Origin: Zea mays
Lineage: Eukaryota > Streptophyta > Magnoliopsida > Poales > Poaceae
Direction: 5' to 3'
Length of the DNA stretch: 64,000 nt
Assembly (NCBI RefSeq): GCF_902167145.1
Contig: NC_050096.1
Span: forward strand, 76,442,683 to 76,506,682
Within the stretch, counting starts at the first letter, position 1. The number at the start of each line of letters is the position of its first letter. This document shows positions 57,301 to 64,000 of the stretch, in pieces. Under the pieces are notes generated by a model. It searched no databases and was not told where the DNA came from. It worked only from the letters and a program-made list of their open reading frames with translations. Position numbers and translations under genes: made by a program.

Positions 57301-58066
57301 CAAACTCTTCAACCAAGTCGCGCCCACTGCTCTGGCCGGCGGCACACCGAAGGGCCCCTTCGTCCACATCATCCTCCGCCACTTCAAAGGGCGGGTATGT
57401 CGAGTAAAAATGAGAGCATATCTCGGACACGGGAAGTCCCTCATGGCCTTCGACGGTACCCTCAGCAACTTAAAACCAAAATTCATTCCAGTTGCCCCAC
57501 TTGTTGCGGGCGCAAGGAACCAACTCGACTACCTGCATCGTAGTCTTGCCGGTCTTCGGCGTGAATGTGCAGGACCCAAACTGAGCAACTTCGTCCCCGA
57601 TCATCCTCTTCTGCCAGTGCAAACAATAATGCTTCGCAAAAACTTCGACCGATGGCTGTCCGCCGTACGAAGTCGTCGCCCAGACATACTTCGACAGGGC
57701 CACCACGGCATTCGGCGTCAGCTGATGTATTTGCACGTTGAACCTGCGCAGGACTTCGCCAACAAACCGGTGTGCAGGCAAGCAGAGACCGGCGGTGAAA
57801 AACGCCTCGAAAACAACCAACTCGCCCTCCGGCTCGGGGACTTTCTCCGTCCCCGGGGCACGAGCAACTCCGCCGCCAAAGTAGCCCAACCGCTGCATAT
57901 CCTCCACGCGGGCCGACGACATTCGCGACACGCCGAAATCAACTGAATCGCCGGCACGCAAATCCTCCGCCATCAAACTACTCAGCGTCTCCTCCGACGA
58001 GGCGGCGGCCGGCGGCGAGGAACCGGCCGGCGGCGAAGCGGCCGCGGAAGAAGAGGAAGACGGCAT
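54339..58066 (-). pseudogene. Spliced antisense gene of element C, 'putative gypsy type transposon' family
   Basis: It lies opposite to gag-pol. Start ATG is at 58066 (MPSSSSSAAASPPAGSSP). Exon 1 carries the PF04195-type block (LCLPAHRFVGEVLRRFNVQI, HQLTPNAVVALSKYVW) and runs on (FVAYGVWPLAHGWALGEVCP, SWEIRGSNDRLNRVFELNQL) to about 56600, with one TAA near 57471. Later exons contain an Ala/Pro-rich part ending DICVEDYLGG. A long coiled coil (LRTQHADAVHEKSAADSKCR, KVATLEGEKADLRRQLAGER) spans about 55990-55650. The C-terminal acidic exon ends IIPKVEPM. Introns with GT/AG ends lie at about 56280-56333, 55999-56095, 55190-55264 and 54810-54880. A frame change near 56600 damages it. Function is unknown. 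Confidence 0.72.
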
Positions 58067-58222
58067 TGCTACGTACCGTCGGCGGCGGCGGGCAGTCTGC
58101 TTCACTCGCGCCAGATCTCCGGCGAACAAGAGCACGGCGGGCAGACGAGCAGCAAGACGGCGGGCGGCTAGGGTTTTCGCGGAGCGCGGAAAGTAAAGTT
58201 CAAAAAGCGCCGGCCCCCGCCC

Positions 58223-58232
58223 CCTTTTATAG
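58223..58232 (-). promoter_or_regulatory. TATA box for the antisense gene of element C
   Basis: On the - strand CCTGCCTATAAAAGGGGGCG lies about 160 bp upstream of the ATG at 58066, a normal distance for a TATA box plus 5' untranslated region. It sits in the internal region between the gene and the 3' LTR, so the antisense gene has its own promoter-like sequence. Confidence 0.65.
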
Positions 58233-58420
58233 GCAGGGCGCGGCTCTTCGAAAAACCCGTAATCCAACAAGGCGCGGCGCTTCGGGAAACCCGCAATCCA
58301 ACAGTACGCCGTCAATCAACGGTCACATCAAAAACCCCCGCGGAACCACTTCGAGCGAGGGCAGCGTCTCCGCCATCTAGCGAGGTCTTCGGCACCAGGT
58401 GACTTTGTCGAACCGGTCCC

Positions 58421-58432
58421 TCGGAGGGCAAA
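58421..58432 (+). other. Element C polypurine tract
   Basis: CGGAGGGCAAA directly precedes the 3' LTR start at 58433. It is short but in the expected place for plus-strand priming. Confidence 0.6.
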
Positions 58433-58904
58433 TGTTGGAGCGAAGGCAGAGACCCCACCCTTCGCCCGAAGTCTCCGCTGCTTAGCCGCTGCTCTGACAG
58501 ACAAAGCAGGCAGGGACACCCTTCGCTTGATCGGCACCAGACGAAGACCGGCGACGAAGGCATCCCACAGTGCGGCCTCGTCCAGCTCAGAGGCCCACGT
58601 GCGATCCGGCCCATTGTAACGGGCCCTGCGTGGCCGCCGCGTGTTACGGGCCTGATTTGTAAAGGCATCCCTGTAATTACAGCCTGTAACCCTGCTTTGG
58701 GGGAATATTCTGGGGATAACCTAGGTAGCTGAGGGCACTTGCGTCCTTGTCACGAGGCGCTGGGCGTTCAGGTACCTATAAATACCCCCGCACAGTGCCC
58801 GTGGGAGGCTGGATAACAGAGCTATTTGCCGTCTCACTCGTAACCCTACTGTCTACACTATTCACCCCTGTTGGCCTTCTTGCGACTGGTAGCAAGTTCC
58901 AACA
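58433..58904 (+). mobile_element. Element C 3' LTR
   Basis: This 472-bp LTR is identical to the 5' copy except for three bases, and is followed by the target duplication aacat at 58905-58909. Confidence 0.93.
58775..58784 (+). promoter_or_regulatory. Element C 3' LTR TATA box
   Basis: This CCTATAAATA is identical to the 5' LTR copy. From here transcription would run into the B LTR. Confidence 0.65.
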
Positions 58905-58909
58905 AACAT

Positions 58910-61900
58910 CTTATATCATCTCATCACAATTCCAATTGTTACTCAATGTAGCAGCATGGATCAAGTAGTCTCATTAGCTGCGAGAAGCAGACGATTCGAA
59001 TCGAGTTTTTAAACCTTGCAAGGTAAACCTAAACACACGACATGGCGAGGCACTCCGTCCCCACACACATCAACTGTCCCCATCGATTCCCTGGCAACAG
59101 ATCAGGGCTCACCGCCTTGGCGTACAATGCCTCACTGACCCCGACTGCCGTCGTGCAGTGACCGCACTTGTACCCACCATAACCGGAATGGGAGACCACG
59201 TCTCAGGTCGCGTGAGGGGCAAAGTCTGCGGGCAGGTTCACTCAGGTACTAGGCTTACCGATTTACCATATTTCTCGGTATGTGTTTAGTACGTTCAAAC
59301 GCTTGACACACGGTACCACACCTTAATCCTTATTCCAAGTTTTATCCCGTAGACAACCAATCCCCATGGATTGTTGCCCACAAACCAACATCAATATGAT
59401 AAGAAAGTGGATAAAGCCAATTCCTGACCTCGTGCGAGTGCTAGAAAAATCACTCGACTTCTACCGAGATCCTGATTAATAAAGCAGCTACTCGACTTAG
59501 CATACTAGTATTCATCTCAATGGGAATCCTGAGTTCATGCAACTAGGGTTTCAAGCAACTCCTACACTTAAGTGCACATTCAATCCTACAATCAATAAGT
59601 GTAGTAAAATAGCATAAATAACAGGTTATGCATAAAACCGGGGCTTGCCTTCCAAAGCAGTGGCAGGCAGGTCCTCTGGTGTAGGCTCTGGTGCTGGATC
59701 CGGGACCACCTCCTGAGCAGCTCCTTGCTCCGACACGAGGACGTACTCTCCATTAGCAAGGTTACAGTCTATCGAAATGCAATGAACATGTATGTCATGA
59801 TTATGCAGGATTTAATAACATTATGCTAAGAGAAGAAAAACTAAGTTAATGAGCAACTTAGGGTTTCTGGGTCATACGTGGCTTTTAATGGTTTATGCTT
59901 ATCACTTCTAGGTCTAGGTTTTGCTACGGATAGGCATAGGGAATTGGTATTGCCTCTATATATTTCAGTGCACAAGTTATAAAGGGTCTTAGGATGACAT
60001 TAATTTTCTATTATTCATCTTTCCCTTTTCTTTATTTTCTATTTATGGTTTCTAGTGTAGGTTTGAACTACGACAGTGGTTTAATATTTTCCAAAAATTC
60101 TGTAAAAATTTACAGTGGGTTGCCATGGGTCATTATAGCCTATTCTAGGAATTTGGGGTTTAAAATAAAAAGGCTATGCTTTAGACAAAAATGACAAAAG
60201 TTGTGTAAAATGGGCCACTTGCACTACATCTCTTAATTAGGGGTGAGTTCTGTCTTAAAGGTTATTTTTGTTGGCATCTAACAGCAATAATAGGCTTCTG
60301 TGCCAAAAACCACAGAAAGCTAAGGGATGGTCATTTAGTTATGATTTTCTAAAGTTAAATGCCAAAAAGGCACTTTCTACTACATTGTTATTTGAAAATT
60401 GTCAAACAACAGATTTCATATTTTTCCTAAGTTCTTAATAACAAAACATTAATTATCCCAAGGGTTGGGGTGTTTTCACCTTGGGGTTATTTTTGTAGAG
60501 TTTCTCTAAGTTTTCCTTGTTTTCTTAAAATAAAAGGGATCCTACTTATTTTATACTAAACCAGGGTATGATAGATTTTTCTAGTGAACTACATTGAATA
60601 AGTACCCTAACAAAAATAGGGGTGCCCTCTGGTTCATTATTTTAATCACCTTTTTCATTTTTCTTTATCTTAAGCATATTGTAAAATAAATGGCAAAAAC
60701 TAACTTAATGGGTTGGACAGAGAGGTTTAACATTTTTAAACAGATCAGTAGGTGGATATAAACTTCTCCAAATTTTTCTAACCCTAGTCAAATAGTGCAA
60801 CTATTTTTATCCCTATTATTTAGCTTTTGGTCAAAACAACAATTAAATCAGAACCCTAAAGTTTTCTGTAGTACATAGGGGTTTTGTATTTGTCCTAAGT
60901 AGTTTACATTATTTAGAGTCTGACAAAATTGGTTTGACTAAATTTGGATGAATAAAACAGAAGTTATGAATTAGTAAAGTTCTGGTCAAATTTAAAATCA
61001 GATTTAATAAAGGTTTTCTGGAAAAGCAGTTTACACCGAGGACCCTGGGTTATTTCCAAACTAACTCTCTCAGTTATACCCCCGCGTTACTATTCATTTG
61101 AGTCTCTGACATTTCACAAAACCCCCCAGACTTCTTTTCTTCTCCCCCGCGGTCCTTCTCTAGGTTTAAACAGTGCCCGCAAGAAAGAAAAGGGTGGCGC
61201 GGCTTACCGGCGGTGAGATAGGTCCAGCGAGGGGCGGGGTTGGCTCGGGGAGGCTCTGGCGGTCACAGCGATGTACGGCTCGACGGCGGGGATGGCCGGA
61301 ATCGCTCGGTCCACGTGCGCAGGCGGGTGTCCTCGTCGGCGGCGGGTGTGCCGGCCAAATCACGGCGATCTGGTTTAATCCAATGGCACGGTGAGCTCCA
61401 CGGGGTGACGTAGAGACTGTGTGCACAAGGAATCGGAAAATGGTTCAGTGGATTACCCGGTCCACACACTCCGGCGGTGTTGTGAACTCCGGCGATCGTG
61501 GACTGGCCTCTCCGGCGAAGCAAACTTCGATTCCTCGCTCGGGGAGCTTCACCGAGGTGTGCTCACTCGTCTCCGAGGGTTGGACGGGGTTGGGAAAGGC
61601 TGGGCTGGCCGGTCTACGGCGGCAGGGGCTCGGGTGGCCGCGGACACGCGGCGTATGGGCAAACGGTGGTGAGTTGAGCTCCGGTGAGGTTTGAGCGTGC
61701 GCGGAAGAGTGTGGTCGACGCCCGAGCGGGCTTTATAGGCGCGGGCGCGGGCCATGGCGTCGGCTGGCCGTTGGCGCGACGCGGGGCGCGCGCGGGTGTG
61801 CTCTGGCGTGCACAGAGCGCGTCGAACACGTGGAGCTTTTCTTCTGCCCGTGTTCCACAGCTCACCCAAGTCGCAAACGTGCGAATCTTGGCAAAAATCC

Positions 61901-62584
61901 GGCGCGAGTCTTTTCCTGGCACCTAGGGCTGTCTCTCATCCGTGAGTTGCCATTGCAGATATGGCCTAGGTAGGGAGATCTTCGGTCGCCAAATCAGGTA
62001 TGTCACTCTGCCCACCTCGCGACAAAAACCATGCCAAGGCATGTCAAACGTCAAGGTCTTGGGCTCAGATTTTTCTAGTGGGTGCCCTAGGTGGTATGCC
62101 ACATTTTTGGTATAGAACATAGGTGGTTTTGGTGCCATCTCCAAGGTGAACATGGCTGATCTTTAGTGTAGGTGTAGTTTTTGACTTAGAGAGAAATAGA
62201 GAGCTCTAGCTCTCTATCCACTTAAGGAATGGATTTGGGGTTTCCCCAGGGGTCTTTTTGCAACATTTCCTTCCCACAATTGCTGGTTATAAAGTTACTT
62301 AAGGTTTGGTTAAAGATTAACTCATGGTTTGCACATTTGCTTATTCTTCCCCCTGTCACCCATGGTTTTGGAAGATAGGGTTCAAGAGAGGTCTAGGGTT
62401 TTCCCTCCTCTTGCCCAAGGTAGCAAGTGCACAAAAGCTTGAGTGATGCTCTTAGGTCATTAACAAATCTTGATTAACACATGGTCTCCAAGGTTCTTAT
62501 GTTCTCCTTGAGTTTCTACCACATGTGATCATAGTCCTTAGAACCAAGGTGTGCTTTAGCCATGGTAACACCTGAGGTGTTACA
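58910..62584 (-). mobile_element. Element B 5' LTR, remaining part
   Basis: It continues the LTR after element C and the second aacat (58905-58909), ending GGTGTTACA at 62584 before cagaa. With 46569-47229 it sums to 4336 bp, the same length as the uninterrupted LTR. Confidence 0.92.
61731..61739 (-). promoter_or_regulatory. Element B 5' LTR TATA box
   Basis: CCTATAAAG on the - strand is the promoter that would have driven B genomic RNA. Any transcript from it would now have to cross the 11.7 kb of element C before reaching the B genes. Confidence 0.65.
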
Positions 62585-64000
62585 CAGAAGTGTTCACCTT
62601 TTTAATGGCGCCAAAACCATATGGTCCAAATAACAAAAAGTGGCCAAACTACCTAAGGCACACCCTAGAAAACTTTGAACCGAAGCCAAGGCCTTTTGAC
62701 ACGATTTGACATCCATTTTGTCTTGGGGTGAACAGTGCCGACAGGCCCAATTTGGCGCCCGCATATCTTGAGAACTAGGGCATATCTCCCATTGGAACTC
62801 ACACATAATAGCTAGCCCTAGGTGCCAGGAAGAGATTTGCACAAGACCCTTGGCAAGATTCACACGTTTGTGATCCCTGCAAGCGTTTGAACAGAGGCAG
62901 AAACAAATGCCCACGTGTTCGACACGTTCTGGCTCGCGAGAACACGCCCCGGCGCTCGGCCCCGCGCTCACCACGTCGCGCCAAGCCAAACCCGTGCCCA
63001 TGCCCGCGCCTATAAAGCTGACCGAGGCCTCGACCGTACGCCCCCGCTCGCTCTCAACCTCACCGGAGCGCAAGTTCACCGGCGATCGCTCTACGCATGG
63101 CGTGCCAGCGGCCGCTCGAGACCTGACCACCCTAGCCATTCCCCGCCCCGTCTGACCCTCGGGATAGCCTCTACGTGCCTCGGTGAAGCTCCCAGAGCCA
63201 GGAATCGAGCTCTACCTCGCCGGAGACACCAGATCGATGTCGCCGGACTTTACCCGACCACCGGCGTACGTAGACCGAGCTCCACGGCGAGTCTTCCTTC
63301 GATTCCTTGCACGGGTAGATTCCTTAGCACCCCGTGAAGCTTCATGTGCCCTTGGATTGAACTCTACCGCCGTGAGCAGGCCGGAGCACACGCCGCCGAC
63401 GAGCCCGCCCGCCTGCGCATGTGGCCCGACCGATTCCGGCCATCACCGTCAACGAGCCGTACCTCGACGTGACCGCAAGGACTTCCTGGAGCTAACGCCA
63501 CCCTTCGCCGGACCTCCCTCGCCACCGGTAAGCCGCGCCGCCCTGTTTACTTCCGCGGTTACTGTTTAAAAGGGGGGAGGGATCTCGGGGAGAAAGGAGA
63601 AGAAGTGGGGGGGTTACTCAGGTGAATAGTTACGCAGGGGCATAAGTTAAAGAGTTTGTTTAGGAAAAGCCTAGGGTCTTCGATGTAAACTGGTTTTTCA
63701 TAAAACCTTTTAAACATTATTCATTTAAATGTAAACAAAGCTTGTAAAATTCATAACTTCAGTTTTATTCAACCAAATTTGGTGAAACCAATTTTGCTAG
63801 GTTCTAAATAGTGTGGACTACTTAGGAAAAATACAAACATCCTAAGTATTGCAGAATATTTTAAAGTTTAGATTTAATTAGTGAACTGATCAAAAGCTTA
63901 ATAAAGAAGGGAAAAATAGCTACACTGTTAGACTAAGGTCAAGAAAAATTAGGGAGATACTTAACCACTAACTATCTGGTTTAAAAATAATAAACCCCTC
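62585..64000 (+). repeat. Element A 5' LTR, right part (runs off the window)
   Basis: It begins with the duplicated cagaa and continues the A LTR. It matches the reverse complement of B LTR positions from about 39900 down to about 38500, with many substitutions and indels. Short frames inside (for example 62594-63139 on the - strand) belong to the LTR and are not genes. Confidence 0.8.
63009..63017 (+). promoter_or_regulatory. Element A LTR TATA box
   Basis: CCTATAAAG sits in a GCCCGCGCCTATAAAGC context, conserved at the equivalent place in both B LTRs (39478-39486 and 61731-61739, other strand). Conservation between diverged LTRs supports a real promoter. Confidence 0.65.

Larger units (their letters stand above)
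47230..58904 (+). mobile_element. Tat-lineage Gypsy element C, complete
   Basis: LTRs of 472 bp (47230-47701 and 58433-58904) share TGTTGGAGCGAAGG...AAGTTCCAACA ends and are flanked by aacat on both sides. Order on the + strand is gag, protease, RT, RNase H, a second RNase H and integrase. A 79-bp repeat array follows, then a multi-exon gene on the - strand. Two RNase H domains and the antisense gene are marks of the Tat lineage; resemblance to maize Cinful/Zeon is from memory. The LTRs differ at three positions, so insertion is recent, yet gag-pol has several frameshifts and stops. Confidence 0.93.
35996..62584 (-). mobile_element. Tekay/Del-like chromovirus B, complete, interrupted by element C
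   Basis: The two LTRs of about 4336 bp have TGTGGCGGAAC...GGTGTTACA ends on the + strand and are flanked by cagaa on both sides (35991-35995 and 62585-62589). Coding order on the - strand is: a 289-codon ORF, gag, protease, RT, RNase H, integrase and chromodomain. A primer-binding site complementary to initiator Met tRNA lies by the right LTR and a polypurine tract by the left LTR, so the right LTR is the 5' one. Without element C (11,675 bp plus a 5-bp duplication) it is about 14.9 kb. LTR order and the chromodomain place it in the Tekay/Del group. Confidence 0.93.
35561..64000 (+). mobile_element. Tekay-like LTR element A, 5' LTR only, interrupted by element B
   Basis: The visible parts are 35561-35995 and 62585-64000, both from one 5' LTR in + orientation. 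Their reverse complement matches the LTR of element B throughout, including the ...GGTAACACC..GGTGTT terminus, the CCTATAAAG promoter (63009-63017) and the CCCTAGGTGCCAGGAAGA stretch. A is thus the same or a sister family. The first bases (TTTAACACCCC) look like a mutated TGTAACACC. It truncates the second gene of CACTA-2. The LTR continues past the window end, so its internal region and 3' LTR are not seen. Confidence 0.8.

Overview
This window looks like a chunk of a large grass genome, most likely maize or a close relative. It is almost entirely transposable elements nested inside one another. The grounds are a Sirevirus LTR full of the CACCGGAC/GTCCGGTG palindromes, three plant CACTA (En/Spm) elements, Tekay/Del-type chromoviruses with LTRs of about 4.3 kb, and a Tat-lineage Gypsy element with two RNase H domains. 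I found no convincing host protein gene, tRNA, rRNA or CRISPR array.

Layout, left to right. (1) 1-2120: the 3' tail and 3' LTR of a Ji/Opie-like Sirevirus. (2) 2121-5476: the 3' part of a Gypsy element ('G') with an antisense ORF and its 3' LTR (4355-5476). (3) 4866-12498: a tandem duplication of about 3.8 kb. Each copy holds the end of the G LTR, about 425 bp of flank, and the 5' end of CACTA-1. The full CACTA-1 is 9724-18221 (TSD agc); its extra 5' end starts at 5902. (4) 18222-20813: a transposon-poor remnant with several MITE-like elements. (5) 20814-35560: CACTA-2, missing a recognisable 5' tip. Its transposase gene is split by CACTA-3 (22606-29815, TSD gaa), which carries a further GC-rich terminal-repeat element in an intron. 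(6) 35561 to the window end: the 5' LTR of a Tekay-like element 'A' (+ strand) that truncates CACTA-2. Inside that LTR sits a Tekay-like element 'B' (35996-62584, - strand, TSD cagaa). The 5' LTR of B is split by a Tat-lineage element 'C' (47230-58904, + strand, TSD aacat).

The order of events can be read from the nesting. CACTA-3 and A entered CACTA-2, B entered A, and C entered B last. The two C LTRs differ at 3 of 472 positions by eye; the two B LTRs differ by roughly 1.5-2%. Nearly all coding regions carry nonsense codons, mostly TAG and TGA, and some frameshifts. Several stops align with Trp or Arg in sister elements within the window.

The points that most merit a second look are: a foldback just upstream of the transposase start in all three CACTA elements; a spliced, multi-exon antisense gene with its own TATA box in element C, matched by an antisense ORF in G; an intact 289-codon coiled-coil ORF upstream of gag in B; an inverted repeat of about 1 kb inside CACTA-1; and the 3.8 kb tandem duplication that left one CACTA element with two 5' ends. 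All boundaries and identities were read by eye, without alignment software.
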